DNA from: Blastococcus sp. TBT05-19 | GTDB taxonomy: Bacteria; Actinomycetota; Actinomycetes; Mycobacteriales; Geodermatophilaceae | Assembly (NCBI RefSeq): GCF_003319095.1 | Contig: NZ_QOHI01000003.1 | Span: forward strand, 124,001-188,000 | Direction: 5' to 3' | DNA length: 64,000 bases | Part shown: positions 19,312 to 28,411 of the stretch, one piece after another | Layout: every line of letters starts with the position of its first letter | Position numbering within the stretch: position 1 is the stretch's first letter | Translations under genes and position numbers: made by a program | The notes under the pieces: model-generated | What the model was told of the DNA's origin: nothing | Databases searched by the model: none | Seen by the model: the letters and a program-made list of their open reading frames with translations, nothing else

Positions 19312-21807
19312 ATGCGCAGCCCTTGGCTGGTGGCGCTGCTCGGACTGACCTTCGGGGTGCCGGTCGGCGTCCTCGTCTTCCTCGGCGGGCCGCTGACGGT
19401 GGACGTCCCGGTCCTGGTGGCCGTCTTCTGCGCCGCCGTCGTCGCCGAGCGGCTGAACGTGCACGTCGAGTTCCGGCGCGAGAGCATCCACAGCTCCGCG
19501 AGCGAGCTGGCCTTCGTCCTCGCGCTGGTCGAGCTGGGCGGCGCGTGGACCGCCCTGACGCGCGCCGCGGCCGTGGCCCTCGTGCTGTCGGCCCAGCGCC
19601 TCCCCGCACCGAAGGTCGTCTTCAACGCAGCGGTCGCCGTGGTGGAGGCCGGCGTGGCCGTGTCGGTGCTGGCCGTCCTCCCGGTCGGCGACGTGACCGA
19701 CCCCAGCACCTGGATCTCCTGCCTGGTCGCCGTCTTCGTGGCCAACGTGGTGGGCGCCTGCTTCGTCGCCGCGGCGATCACGATCACGCAGGGCTACCCC
19801 GGTCGCGCCGTCTGGGCGGGTCTGTTCATCCCGGTCGTCGTCATCGGCCCCGTGGCGGTGCTGATCGGCCTGACGGCCCTGCTGCTGCTGCACGCCACCG
19901 TGTGGTCGTGGCTGCTCATCGTGCCGCTCGGTGGAGCCCTGGCGCTCCTCTACCGCCGGTTCGCAGCGGTCACCCGCGAAGGCGACTCGCTCGAGCAGGT
20001 CTACGAGTTCGCCCGCCGCGTCGAGGAGGTGCAGGCCGACGAGGCCGGCACCCGGCAGATCGTGCAGGCGGTGCGGGAGCTGCTGAACGCCGAGCGCGTC
20101 GCCCTGTGGTTGCCCCCGTACCTCGACGAGGAGCCGCGCCTCGTCGTGGTCTCGGAGGACGGCGCCTCCTGGTACGACGGTCCGGGCGACCCCGACGACC
20201 CGCTCCGGCGGCGTGCCGTGGCCTCGGCCGAGGGAGTTGTGCACGTGGCCGCGGCGCGCGCCGACGACGTGGAGCGGGCCGCGCTGGCCCGCCGCGGGGT
20301 GTCGGACCTCCTGGGTGCACCGGTCACGACGGCGGCCGGCGAGCCCGGCTACCTCGAGGTCTGCGACCGCCGCAGCGACCTGGTGACGTTCAGCAGCAGC
20401 GAGCGCGGCGCGCTGGACTCCATGCTCACCCACGTCAACGCCGCGATCCGCCAGCAGCAGCTGCTGACCCGGATCCGCTACGACGCCGACCACGACCGGC
20501 TGACCGGGCTGCCCAACCGCCAGCGGCTGGCCGCCGAGATCGACCAGCTGCTGTCGGCCGACCCGACCCGCGCGCGGGCCGGGCTGATCCTGGCCTCGCT
20601 CGGCACCTACGCCGACGTCACCGACACCCTCGGTCACGCCGCCAGCGACGAGCTCCTGCTCGTCACCGCCGGCCTGCTCCGCGAGCACGCCCCGCCGCGG
20701 GCCCTGCTGGCCCGCATGGAGCGCGAGCAGTTCGCGGTGCTCCTGCCCGGCCTCTCGCTCGCGGCGACCGAGCAGGCGGCCCGCCGGCTGCGCGAGGCCG
20801 CCGCGACGCGGGTCCGCGTCGCCGGGCTGGACCTGGAGGTCTCGCTCACCCTCGGCGTCGTCGCCGCGCCCGTGCACGGCACCGACGCCGGCATCCTCAT
20901 GCAGCGGGCCGACGTCGCCCTGCTCGCGGCCGAGGGCTCCGGCGGGGTGGCCAGCTACCACCCGGTCCTGGACCAGCAGAGCCTCCGCCGTCTCCAGCTC
21001 GGCACGGAGCTCGAGCAGGCCATGGCCGACCGCCAGATCGCCGTCGTCTTCCAGCCGGTGATCGACGCCCAGTCCAACGACATCGTGTCGGTGGAGACGC
21101 TCGTCCGGTGGGTCCACCCCCGGTACGGCAACGTCCCGCCGGAGGAGGTCATCGGGCTGGCCGAGCAGATCGGCCGGATCGGCGCGATCACCGACCACGT
21201 CCTCGACCTCGCGCTGGCCCGCTGCCGCAGGTGGCTCGACCAGGGCATCGCCCTGTCGGTCGCGGTCAACGTGTCGGCGCGCTCGCTGGCCGAGCCGGAC
21301 CTCGTCGAGCGGATCCGCGGCGCCCTGCTGCGGCACGACGTCCCGGGGGAGCTGCTCGTCCTCGAGTTGACCGAGAGCAGCGTCGTCGACGACGCCGTGC
21401 GGGAGAGCTCCGTGCTCGACGACCTGCACGACCTGGGGCTGCGGCTGTCCATGGACGACTTCGGCACCGGCTACTCGTCGCTGTCGCAGCTCCGGCAGCT
21501 GCCCATCGACGAGCTGAAGATCGACAAGTCCTTCGTCCTCACCATGGCCACCAGCCAGGGGGAGTCGTTCATCGCCCGCTCGATCATCGAGCTCGCGCAC
21601 AACCTCGGGCTCTCCGTGGTCGCGGAAGGCGTCGAGGACGAGATGACGCGCAACCAGCTGGCCACCATGGGCTGCGACAAGCTGCAGGGCTTCCTGATCA
21701 GCCGCCCGCTGCCCGAGGACCGCCTCGAGAAGTGGCTGCTGGCCCGGGCCGGCGTCCGTTCGGCGACCCCGGGAGCCCCGCACCGCCGGCTGTTCGTACG
21801 GACGTGA
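19312..21807 (+). CDS. Membrane GGDEF-EAL protein, probable cyclic di-GMP phosphodiesterase
   Basis: An 831-residue protein. Several transmembrane segments occupy residues 1-215, a GAF-like sensor about 230-375, GGDEF about 390-540 and EAL about 560-810. The cyclase signature is degenerate (EREQF at 470-474), so cyclase activity is unlikely. The EAL domain keeps its key residues: E595 in ETLVR, the TES glutamate, DDFGTGYSS from D715, K736 in KIDKSF and AEGVED. It therefore probably degrades cyclic di-GMP. The ATG at 19312 has AGGGAGG eight bases upstream, a better start than the TTG at 19264. Confidence 0.9.
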   Translation: MRSPWLVALLGLTFGVPVGVLVFLGGPLTVDVPVLVAVFCAAVVAERLNVHVEFRRESIHSSASELAFVLALVELGGAWTALTRAAAVALVLSAQRLPAPKVVFNAAVAVVEAGVAVSVLAVLPVGDVTDPSTWISCLVAVFVANVVGACFVAAAITITQGYPGRAVWAGLFIPVVVIGPVAVLIGLTALLLLHATVWSWLLIVPLGGALALLYRRFAAVTREGDSLEQVYEFARRVEEVQADEAGTRQIVQAVRELLNAERVALWLPPYLDEEPRLVVVSEDGASWYDGPGDPDDPLRRRAVASAEGVVHVAAARADDVERAALARRGVSDLLGAPVTTAAGEPGYLEVCDRRSDLVTFSSSERGALDSMLTHVNAAIRQQQLLTRIRYDADHDRLTGLPNRQRLAAEIDQLLSADPTRARAGLILASLGTYADVTDTLGHAASDELLLVTAGLLREHAPPRALLARMEREQFAVLLPGLSLAATEQAARRLREAAATRVRVAGLDLEVSLTLGVVAAPVHGTDAGILMQRADVALLAAEGSGGVASYHPVLDQQSLRRLQLGTELEQAMADRQIAVVFQPVIDAQSNDIVSVETLVRWVHPRYGNVPPEEVIGLAEQIGRIGAITDHVLDLALARCRRWLDQGIALSVAVNVSARSLAEPDLVERIRGALLRHDVPGELLVLELTESSVVDDAVRESSVLDDLHDLGLRLSMDDFGTGYSSLSQLRQLPIDELKIDKSFVLTMATSQGESFIARSIIELAHNLGLSVVAEGVEDEMTRNQLATMGCDKLQGFLISRPLPEDRLEKWLLARAGVRSATPGAPHRRLFVRT

Positions 21808-21810
21808 CGA

Positions 21811-21877
21811 AGGACCCCGCGTCCCCCCACCGCTCGCGAGCTCGCGCCGGGGCCCTGACGCGGGGCCGTTCCAGCAC
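21811..21877. repeat. 3'-end hairpin repeat, copy A
   Basis: It begins three bases after the GGDEF-EAL stop. It has the form AGGACCC, variable arm, CCCCCCACCGCTCGC, GCTCGCG, GGGCCCTG, complementary variable arm, GGGGCCG, then TTCCAGCAC. The arms CCCCGCGT (21815-21822) and ACGCGGGG (21858-21865) pair. It matches copy B over nearly its whole length except in the variable arms. It probably serves as a terminator. Confidence 0.7.
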
Positions 21878-21914
21878 CTCGCGGGGCCCCTGCGACGTGG
21901 TCCGAGGCGTCAGG

Positions 21915-21920
21915 TAGAGT
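21915..21920 (+). promoter_or_regulatory. Candidate -10 element for tRNA-Thr and tRNA-Met
   Basis: TAGAGT lies 22 bases upstream of tRNA-Thr. TGCGAC at 21891-21896 is a possible -35 with an 18-base spacer. Confidence 0.45.
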
Positions 21921-21942
21921 CTGCGATGGCTCTTCGGAGCAG

Positions 21943-22015
21943 GCCCCTTTAGCTCAGTCGGCAGAGCGTCTCCATGGTAAGGAGAAGGTCTACGGTTCGA
22001 TTCCGTAAAGGGGCT
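21943..22015 (+). tRNA. tRNA-Thr(GGT)
   Basis: A 73-base tRNA. The acceptor arms GCCCCTT (21943-21949) and AAGGGGC (22008-22014) pair, with T as discriminator. The anticodon loop is ATGGTAA with anticodon GGT, and the T arm TACGG/CCGTA encloses TTCGATT. CCA is not encoded. tRNA-Met follows 56 bases downstream, probably in the same transcript. Confidence 0.95.
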
Positions 22016-22071
22016 CTGGCAGTAAGCTGACCAGCGGGTCCTGTCGCGAGACCGGGCAGCTCGGTCATCCC

Positions 22072-22145
22072 GGCGGTGTAGCTCAGCCTGGTAGAGCAAG
22101 CGGCTCATAATCGCTGTGTCACCGGTTCAAGTCCGGTCACCGCTA
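22072..22145 (+). tRNA. tRNA-Met(CAT), elongator type
   Basis: Acceptor arms GGCGGTG (22072-22078) and CACCGCT (22138-22144), the first pair being G-T, with A as discriminator. The anticodon loop is CTCATAA with anticodon CAT. The T arm ACCGG/CCGGT encloses TTCAAGT. It lacks the three G-C pairs of the initiator anticodon stem, so it is the elongator. A CAT tRNA modified to read AUA (Ile) is less likely given this sequence and position. Confidence 0.92.
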
Positions 22146-22254
22146 CTCCCGACGGACCCCGCACCCCGGGGTCCGTCGTCACGCCGGCACCTGTCGGCGA
22201 ACGGCACGAGGTCCCTGCAGGGGCCGCACACACCTACAAGGCGAGGAGCGCCCC

Positions 22255-22419
22255 GTGGCAGCCACCGATGTCCGTCCGAAGATCACCCTGGCCTGCCAGG
22301 AGTGCAAGAGCCGCAACTACATCACCCGCAAGAACCGGCGGAACGACCCCGACCGGCTCGAGCTGAAGAAGTACTGCCCGCGCGACCGCAAGCACACCGT
22401 GCACCGCGAGACCCGCTGA
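22255..22419 (+). CDS. rpmG: 50S ribosomal protein L33
   Basis: A 54-residue L33 starting [17 protein letters not shown] with GTG at 22255, after a GCGAGGAGC ribosome site. The first zinc-ribbon pair C14/C17 is present. At the second knuckle only C41 remains, in YCPRDRKH, where most actinobacterial C+ forms have CPxC, so the fourth ligand is Asp44. It may bind zinc weakly or not at all. The position between tRNA-Met and hadAB is the conserved actinobacterial one. Confidence 0.95.
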   Translation: MAATDVRPKITLACQECKSRNYITRKNRRNDPDRLELKKYCPRDRKHTVHRETR

Positions 22420-22450
22420 CGGTCTCCGACAGCTGAGCGAGGGCGGGAGC

Positions 22451-22894
22451 ATGGCGCTGGACCGGGAACTGGTCGGGCGCAGCTACCCGCCCTCTGCCGT
22501 CTACGAGGTCGGTCGCGCGAAGATCGCCGAGTTCGCCACCGCGGTCGGCGCGCTGGACCCGGTCCACCTCGACGCCGACGCCGCCCGGGCGGCCGGCCAC
22601 CCGGACGTCATCGCACCGCCCACCTTCGCCATCGTCGTGAGCCTCGATGCGGCGTTCGTGGTGCTCTCCGACCCCGAGGTGGGTCTCGACTACAGCCGCG
22701 TGGTCCACGGCGAGCAGAAGTTCACCCATCACCGCCCCGTGCGCGCCGGTGACCGGCTGGTGGCGACGACGACCATCGACGCGGCGCGCACGGTGGCCGG
22801 CAACGACCTGCTGACCGCCCGGGTGGAGCTGGCCGGCGAGGACGGCGAGCCGGTCTGCACCGCGGTCTCGATGCTCGTGGCGAGGGGCGCATGA
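22451..22894 (+). CDS. hadA: HadA-like (3R)-hydroxyacyl dehydratase subunit
   Basis: A hot-dog-fold protein of 147 residues of the FAS1-like/MaoC-N type. In mycobacteria HadA pairs with HadB in the FAS-II dehydratase. Visible features are VGALDPVHLDADAARAAGHPDVIAPPTFAIVV and the shared hot-dog strands. It overlaps hadB by four bases, so the proteins are probably made as partners. The mycobacterial role in mycolic acid synthesis is not expected in a non-mycolate lineage, so the fatty acyl substrate here is open. Confidence 0.88.
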   Translation: MALDRELVGRSYPPSAVYEVGRAKIAEFATAVGALDPVHLDADAARAAGHPDVIAPPTFAIVVSLDAAFVVLSDPEVGLDYSRVVHGEQKFTHHRPVRAGDRLVATTTIDAARTVAGNDLLTARVELAGEDGEPVCTAVSMLVARGA

Positions 22895-23298
22895 CCGTCG
22901 AGGTGGGCACCGAGCTCCCGGAGCAGCTCTTCCGGGTCACCCGCGCGGACCTGGTCCGCTACGCCGGCGCCTCCGGCGACTTCAACCCGATCCACTGGAA
23001 CGAGCGGGTCGCCCTCCAGGTGGGCCTGCCCGGCGTCATCGCCCACGGCATGTTCACCATGGCGCTCGCCGGCCGCGCCGTCACCGCCTGGACCGGCGAC
23101 CCGGCCGCCCTGGTGGAGTACCAGGTCCGCTTCGGCCGACCGGTCGTCGTCCCCGACGACGACGAGGGCGCCGAGCTGACCGTCCGCGGCAAGGTCGCGG
23201 CCCTGCTGGACGACGGCCGCGCCCGGGTCGACCTCACCGTCACCAGCGGCGGCGAGAAGGTCCTCTCCCTGGCCCGCGCGGTGGTCCGCCTCCCGTGA
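22891..23298 (+). CDS. hadB: HadB-like MaoC-domain (R)-specific hydratase
   Basis: The catalytic partner of HadA, 135 residues. It carries the hydratase-2 signature YAGASGDFNPIHWNERVA with the catalytic Asp and His, and GVIAHGMFTMALAG. The start ATG at 22891 overlaps the hadA stop, and the stop overlaps the M1 peptidase start. There is no hadC. Confidence 0.9.
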   Translation: MTVEVGTELPEQLFRVTRADLVRYAGASGDFNPIHWNERVALQVGLPGVIAHGMFTMALAGRAVTAWTGDPAALVEYQVRFGRPVVVPDDDEGAELTVRGKVAALLDDGRARVDLTVTSGGEKVLSLARAVVRLP

Positions 23299-24716
23299 CC
23301 GGTCGCAGGTCCGGCGGCGCGCTCCTCGCCGTCCTCCTGCTGTCGGGCTGCACGTCCTTCGCCGACGGGGACCCGCCCCGCGTCGACGCGGCGCCGGCGA
23401 CCACCCAGGCGCCGGCCGACCCGACGGCGTGCCCGGCCGAGCGTGCCGGGCCCGACCCGGACCGCCCGGTGATCGACTACGACTTCCGGCTCGCCGACGA
23501 CCTGCGCACGGTGACCGGGAGCGAGACCGTCGTCTTCACCCCGGACCTGCCCACCGACGAGCTGGTGTTCCGCCTGGTGCCGAACGCGCCGGAGTCCGCG
23601 CCCGCCGGGAACGGGCTCGTCGTCGACGGCGTGCGCGGCGACGACGTGCGCGGCGGCGGGTACGAGGCGGCCGGGGGAGCGGGCCCGGGCGGGCTGTACG
23701 TCGTGCAGCTGGACGACGAGCTCGCCGCGGGGGAGTCGACGGAGGTCCGGCTGGACTTCACGCTCTCCATCGGCGAGGGCGGGTTCGAGCGCTTCGGGGT
23801 CGCCGAGGGCATCACCTGGTGGGGGAGCGGCGCCCCGCTGCTGGCCTGGGAGACGGGGGTCGGCTGGGCACGGGACCCCTTCGTCGGACTCACCGGGGAG
23901 ACGGCGAGCAGCGAGGCCGCCGACGTCACGCTCACCGTCTCCGCACCGGAGCAGCTCACCGTGCTGATGACCGGCGCGCGCGCCCGGCCGTCCGAGCCGC
24001 GGGACGGGCGCCGCACCTGGCGGGCCACGGAGCCGGTGGCCCGCGACGTCGCCGTCGCGGCCGGTCCGTTCGGGACGGCTGAGCAGGAGACGCCCGGAGG
24101 CGTGCTGGTCCGCGCCGGTGCCCTGGTGGACGGCGAGCTGGAGCCGGCGGAGCTGCTCGACCAGACCGTGGCGGCCATCGCCGAGCTCGAGGCGTTCCTG
24201 GGGCCGTTCCCGTACGAGACGCTCACCGTCGCGCTGCTGCCCGACTTCGGCGGCGGCATCGAGTACCCGGGCATGATCCTGGAGGCCACCCCGAGCCGCG
24301 ACGTCCTCGTCCACGAGGTCGCGCACATGTGGTTCTACGGGATGGTCGGCAACTCCCAGTTCCGCGATCCGTGGCTCGACGAGGCGTTCGCCACCTGGGC
24401 CGAGGCGGTGCCGGACCCGCCGCCGGCCCGCGCGGTGGAGTCCGCCGTGGACCGGGAGGGCGACGTCGGCGGCTCGATGGACCAGTTCGCCGGCGACCGC
24501 CCCTACGTCAGCGCGGTCTACGGCAAGGGCGGCGCCGCGCTGCTCGCCGCGCGGGAGGCCGCGGGGCCGCCCGCCTTCGACGAGGCGATCCGCTGCTACG
24601 TGGACGCCACCGCCTGGTCGATCGCCACCCCGGAGGACGTCGCCGCCGCGCTGGCCGACCTGCCCGCGGCCGTCGACGTCCTCGTCCGCGCCGGCGCGCT
24701 GGACGCCGACGGCTAG
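23295..24716 (+). CDS. M1 family zinc metallopeptidase, lipoprotein
   Basis: A 473-residue secreted aminopeptidase-like protein. The N-terminus MTGRRSGGALLAVLLLSGC ends in a lipobox with Cys19, so it is probably anchored outside the membrane. The zinc site is complete: HEVAH at 340-344 and E363, eighteen residues later. SAVYGKGGAALL resembles the region of the catalytic tyrosine. The N-terminal beta domain of M1 enzymes precedes it, but the C-terminal region is short. It overlaps hadB by four bases and converges on the aminotransferase gene. The substrate is unknown. Confidence 0.88.
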   Translation: MTGRRSGGALLAVLLLSGCTSFADGDPPRVDAAPATTQAPADPTACPAERAGPDPDRPVIDYDFRLADDLRTVTGSETVVFTPDLPTDELVFRLVPNAPESAPAGNGLVVDGVRGDDVRGGGYEAAGGAGPGGLYVVQLDDELAAGESTEVRLDFTLSIGEGGFERFGVAEGITWWGSGAPLLAWETGVGWARDPFVGLTGETASSEAADVTLTVSAPEQLTVLMTGARARPSEPRDGRRTWRATEPVARDVAVAAGPFGTAEQETPGGVLVRAGALVDGELEPAELLDQTVAAIAELEAFLGPFPYETLTVALLPDFGGGIEYPGMILEATPSRDVLVHEVAHMWFYGMVGNSQFRDPWLDEAFATWAEAVPDPPPARAVESAVDREGDVGGSMDQFAGDRPYVSAVYGKGGAALLAAREAAGPPAFDEAIRCYVDATAWSIATPEDVAAALADLPAAVDVLVRAGALDADG

Positions 24717-24722
24717 GACCCG

Positions 24723-25979
24723 CTACTCGGCGGAGCCGAGGAGGCGCTGCATCCGGGTGACGCCCTCGACGAGGTCGTCGTCGCCCAGCGCGTAGGACAT
24801 CCGGACGTAGCCGGGGGTGCCGAACGCCTCGCCGGGGACCACGGCCACCTCGGCCTGCTCCAGGATCAGCTCCGCCAGCTCGGCGCTGGTGGACGCCGTG
24901 CGCCCACCGATCGGCCGGCCCAGCAGGCCCTTCACCGACGGGTAGACGTAGAAGGCGCCCTGGGGCTCGGGGCAGGCGATGCCCGGGATCTCCCGCAGCA
25001 TCTGCACGATCGTCGTCCGGCGGCGGTCGAAGGCCTCCCGCATCGCGGCCACGGCCGAGAGGTCGCCGGTCAGCGCGGCCACGGCCGCCGCCTGGGAGAC
25101 GTTGGCGACGTTGGAGGTCGCGTGCGACTGGAGGTTGGTCGCGGCCTTGACCACGTCCAGGGGCCCGGCGATCCACCCCACCCGCCAGCCGGTCATCGCG
25201 TAGGTCTTCGCGACGCCGTTGACGACCACGCAGCGGTCGGCGAGCTCGGGCACCAGGACCGGCAGCGACGGCGCCGTCACGCCGCCGTAGGTCAGGTGCT
25301 CGTAGATCTCGTCGGTGAGCACCCAGAGGCCGGCGTCCAGCGCCCAGCGGCCGATCTCCTCGACCTGCTCGGCGGGGTAGACCGCACCCGTGGGGTTCGA
25401 CGGCGAGCAGAAGAGCAGCGCCTTGGTGCGCGGGGTCCGCGCGGCCTCCAGCTGCGCCGCCGAGACGAGGTAGCCGCTCTGCTCGTCGGCCACCACCGGC
25501 ACCGGCACGCCCCCGGCCAGCCGGATCGCCTCCGGGTAGGTCGTCCAGTAGGGCGCGGGCACGATCACCTCGTCGCCCGGGTCGAGCATCGTGGCGAACG
25601 CCTCGTAGACGGCCTGCTTGCCCCCGTTGGTGACCAGCACCTGCGCCGGGGTGAGCTGCAGCCCGGAGTCCCGCGCCGTCTTGGCGACGATCGCCTCCTT
25701 GAGCGCGGGCAGCCCGCCGGCGGGGGTGTAGCGGTGCATGGCCGGGGTGCGGGCCGCGGCGATGGCGGCCTCGACGACGTAGTCCGGCGTGGGGAAGTCC
25801 GGCTCCCCGGCACCGAACCCGATCACCGGCTTCCCGGCGGCCTTGAGCGCCTTCGCCTTGGCGTCGACGGCCAGCGTCGCGGACTCGGCGATCGAGCCGA
25901 TGCGACGGGAGATGCGGCGCGCGGCGGGCGGCAGCTCGGTCGAGGGGGCGGCGGACTCCTGTGCCGAGGCGGCGGTCAT
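24723..25979 (-). CDS. aspC: Aspartate aminotransferase (class I, PLP-dependent)
   Basis: A 418-residue fold-type I aminotransferase of the Ib (Thermus-like) aspartate subgroup. Residues include [19 protein letters not shown] at 194-198, DEIY at 223-226, the Schiff-base lysine K258 in [14 protein letters not shown], and a C-terminal arginine in GYVRMSYA. It converts aspartate and 2-oxoglutarate to oxaloacetate and glutamate, and may also accept other amino acids. The start ATG at 25979 gives a tail of about 25 residues before the conserved fold. Confidence 0.9.
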   Translation of the reverse strand: MTAASAQESAAPSTELPPAARRISRRIGSIAESATLAVDAKAKALKAAGKPVIGFGAGEPDFPTPDYVVEAAIAAARTPAMHRYTPAGGLPALKEAIVAKTARDSGLQLTPAQVLVTNGGKQAVYEAFATMLDPGDEVIVPAPYWTTYPEAIRLAGGVPVPVVADEQSGYLVSAAQLEAARTPRTKALLFCSPSNPTGAVYPAEQVEEIGRWALDAGLWVLTDEIYEHLTYGGVTAPSLPVLVPELADRCVVVNGVAKTYAMTGWRVGWIAGPLDVVKAATNLQSHATSNVANVSQAAAVAALTGDLSAVAAMREAFDRRRTTIVQMLREIPGIACPEPQGAFYVYPSVKGLLGRPIGGRTASTSAELAELILEQAEVAVVPGEAFGTPGYVRMSYALGDDDLVEGVTRMQRLLGSAE

Positions 25980-26197
25980 GGGACCATCGTGTCAAAGTCC
26001 CGCAGCCGTGGGGGCCGCCGCCCGCTGCCGATGCCGTCCGGTCCGCCGGGAGGGGTGGGACGTTGGCTGCGCGCCCGGGCGGTCCCGTACACTTCGAGTC
26101 CTGGGGCTGTTGACCCCGCCACCGGCGTGCCCCGGATCTCCTCGGAGGTCGGGACGCGGCTGCGGCGAGGCAGTCGTCCCGGGGCCCTTCCGGGCAC

Positions 26198-26270
<73 letters not shown>

Positions 26271-26383
26271 CCCGTGCCGCCGGTCCGCCGGCGACGAGCA
26301 CGTCCGCACGGCAGCACGACAACGGCACCACCGACCGAAGGCCCTCGCTGGAGCGGCCACCACGACGAGGCGAGCGAGGCGCA

Positions 26384-26911
26384 GTGAGCGACGAGAAGCC
26401 GGGCCGCGAGGACGACGCGCGCGCCGCCTCCGACGCCGAGCTCACCGACGAGCAGCTCGACCGCGAGGCCCCGGGCGTCGACGACGCCGAGGCGCTCGAG
26501 GCGGCCGAGGACGAGGTGGCGGGCGAGGCCGCGGCCGACGAGGACAAGGTCGTGGCCGACCGGCCGCGCGGTCGCCGCGGCCGGATCACCGCCGACGACG
26601 ACGAGGACGACGAGCCGGCCACGAGCGGCCGCCGCGCCGCGCGCAGCGCCTCGCGCCCCGCACGGGACGGCTCGGGCACCCGTTCGCGCGCGGCCGCCGA
26701 GCGCGCGCGGGCCGAGGAGCTCCGCCCGCGCCGCTCCCTCATGCGGTTCCTCCGCGAGGTCGTGGCCGAGCTGCGCAAGGTCATCTGGCCGGGCCGGCGG
26801 GAGCTGCTCACCTACACCACCGTCGTCATCGTGTTCGTGACGTTCATCGTCGCCCTGGTGGCCGGGCTGGACCTGCTCTTCGCACGGGGCGTGATCGCCG
26901 TCTTCGGCTGA
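26384..26911 (+). CDS. secE: Preprotein translocase subunit SecE with long acidic N-terminal extension
   Basis: Essential membrane subunit of the Sec translocon. The conserved part is at the C-terminus (about residues 115-175): [31 protein letters not shown], with one transmembrane helix. Before it lies an extension of about 110 residues rich in Asp, Glu, Ala and then Arg. The GTG at 26384 is the first good start after tRNA-Trp. nusG follows 44 bases later. Confidence 0.94.
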   Translation: MSDEKPGREDDARAASDAELTDEQLDREAPGVDDAEALEAAEDEVAGEAAADEDKVVADRPRGRRGRITADDDEDDEPATSGRRAARSASRPARDGSGTRSRAAAERARAEELRPRRSLMRFLREVVAELRKVIWPGRRELLTYTTVVIVFVTFIVALVAGLDLLFARGVIAVFG

Positions 26912-26955
26912 CCTCCGCCCCTGCCGCTCCGCCCCCTGACAAGGAAGAGACACCT

Positions 26956-27846
26956 GTGACCGACCCCCGCGAGCCCTTCGAGACCGACAGCGCGGTCGAA
27001 GGCACCGACCTGGACGACGCCCGCTTCGACGTGCGCGGTTCCGCCGACGTCGAGACCGGTACCGGCGAGACCGGCGCCGCCGAGGGCTCCAGCGACACCG
27101 CCGACCTGCAGACCGACACCGAGGTCGCCGACGTCGTCCCCGAGGTCGAGGACGGCGACACCGCGAGCCTGGCCAGCGACCCGCTGGTCGCCCCGGCCCC
27201 CGACTCCGACGTCGCGGTGGAGGAGGACGAGGACCCCGCGGAGGCCATGAAGAAGGCGCTGCGGATCGCCCCCGGCGACTGGTACGTCGTCCACTCGTAC
27301 GCGGGCTACGAGAACAAGGTGAAGACCAACCTCGAGGCGCGCATCCAGTCCCTCGACGTGGAGGACTACATCTACCAGATCGAGGTGCCCACCGAGGAGG
27401 TCACCGAGATCAAGAACGGCAAGCGCTCGCAGGTCAACCGCAAGGTCCTGCCGGGCTACCTGCTCGTCCGCATGGAGCTCAACGACGAGTCGTGGGGCGC
27501 CGTCCGCAACACCCCCGGCGTCACCGGCTTCGTCGGCGCGACCTCGAAGCCCTCGCCGCTGACGATCGACGAGGTCGTCAAGATCCTCGTGCCGGCCACC
27601 GCGCCGGAGGCGCCGCGGACCGCCGAGGCCGCCGCCTCCGGTGGTGGCGCCGCCGCGGCCGCGCCGGCCGCCGTCGTCGACTTCGAGGTCGGCGAGTCGG
27701 TCACCGTCATGGACGGCCCGTTCGCGACGCTGCCCGCCACCATCAACGAGATCAACGCCGAGCAGCAGAAGCTGCAGGTGCTGGTCTCCATCTTCGGCCG
27801 CGAGACGCCCGTCGAGCTGTCGTTCAACCAGGTCTCGAAGATCTGA
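26956..27846 (+). CDS. nusG: Transcription termination/antitermination protein NusG
   Basis: A 296-residue NusG. An acidic, low-complexity extension of about 100 residues is followed by the NGN domain ([21 protein letters not shown] onward, residues about 108-215) and the KOW domain ([24 protein letters not shown]). A Gly/Ala-rich linker joins the two domains. The start GTG at 26956 follows the ribosome site AAGGAAGAG. It binds RNA polymerase and affects elongation and Rho or ribosome coupling. Confidence 0.96.
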   Translation: MTDPREPFETDSAVEGTDLDDARFDVRGSADVETGTGETGAAEGSSDTADLQTDTEVADVVPEVEDGDTASLASDPLVAPAPDSDVAVEEDEDPAEAMKKALRIAPGDWYVVHSYAGYENKVKTNLEARIQSLDVEDYIYQIEVPTEEVTEIKNGKRSQVNRKVLPGYLLVRMELNDESWGAVRNTPGVTGFVGATSKPSPLTIDEVVKILVPATAPEAPRTAEAAASGGGAAAAAPAAVVDFEVGESVTVMDGPFATLPATINEINAEQQKLQVLVSIFGRETPVELSFNQVSKI

Positions 27847-27896
27847 CGCCGCACGGCGTCCTCTCCGAGCTGATCCACCCGAGATAGAAGGAAGTC

Positions 27897-28325
27897 ATGC
27901 CCCCCAGGAAGCGGTTGACCGCGGTCATCAAGCTCCAGATCAAGGCCGGCGCGGCCACCCCCGCGCCGCCCGTGGGTCCGGCGCTCGGCCAGCACGGCGT
28001 CAACATCATGGAGTTCTGCAAGGCCTACAACGCGGCGACCGAGTCGCAGCGCGGCGACGTGGTCCCGGTCGAGATCTCGGTCTTCGAGGACCGGAGCTTC
28101 ACCTTCATCACCAAGACCCCGCCGGCCGCGCGCATGCTGCTCAAGGCCGCCGGTGTCGAGAAGGGCTCGGGCGAGCCGCACAAGACCAAGGTCGCCACGG
28201 TCACCCGTGACCAGGTCCGCGAGATCGCCACCACGAAGATGACCGACCTCAACGCCAACGACCTCGAGCAGGCCGAGAAGATCATCGCCGGCACCGCCCG
28301 GTCGATGGGCATCACGGTCGTCTGA
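27897..28325 (+). CDS. rplK: 50S ribosomal protein L11
   Basis: A 142-residue L11. The N-terminal domain with the proline-rich linker ([24 protein letters not shown]) and the C-terminal rRNA-binding domain are both present. It forms the GTPase-associated centre with 23S rRNA and is the target site of thiopeptides. It starts with ATG at 27897 after AGAAGGAAG. rplA follows. Confidence 0.97.
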   Translation: MPPRKRLTAVIKLQIKAGAATPAPPVGPALGQHGVNIMEFCKAYNAATESQRGDVVPVEISVFEDRSFTFITKTPPAARMLLKAAGVEKGSGEPHKTKVATVTRDQVREIATTKMTDLNANDLEQAEKIIAGTARSMGITVV

Positions 28326-28411
28326 ACCAGCTCCACCCAGCAGTAGTGGGAGGGCCACGCCAGGCCCGTTCACCACGTGACCGGGGCACCAGCCCCCGGA
28401 GAGGACTCACC

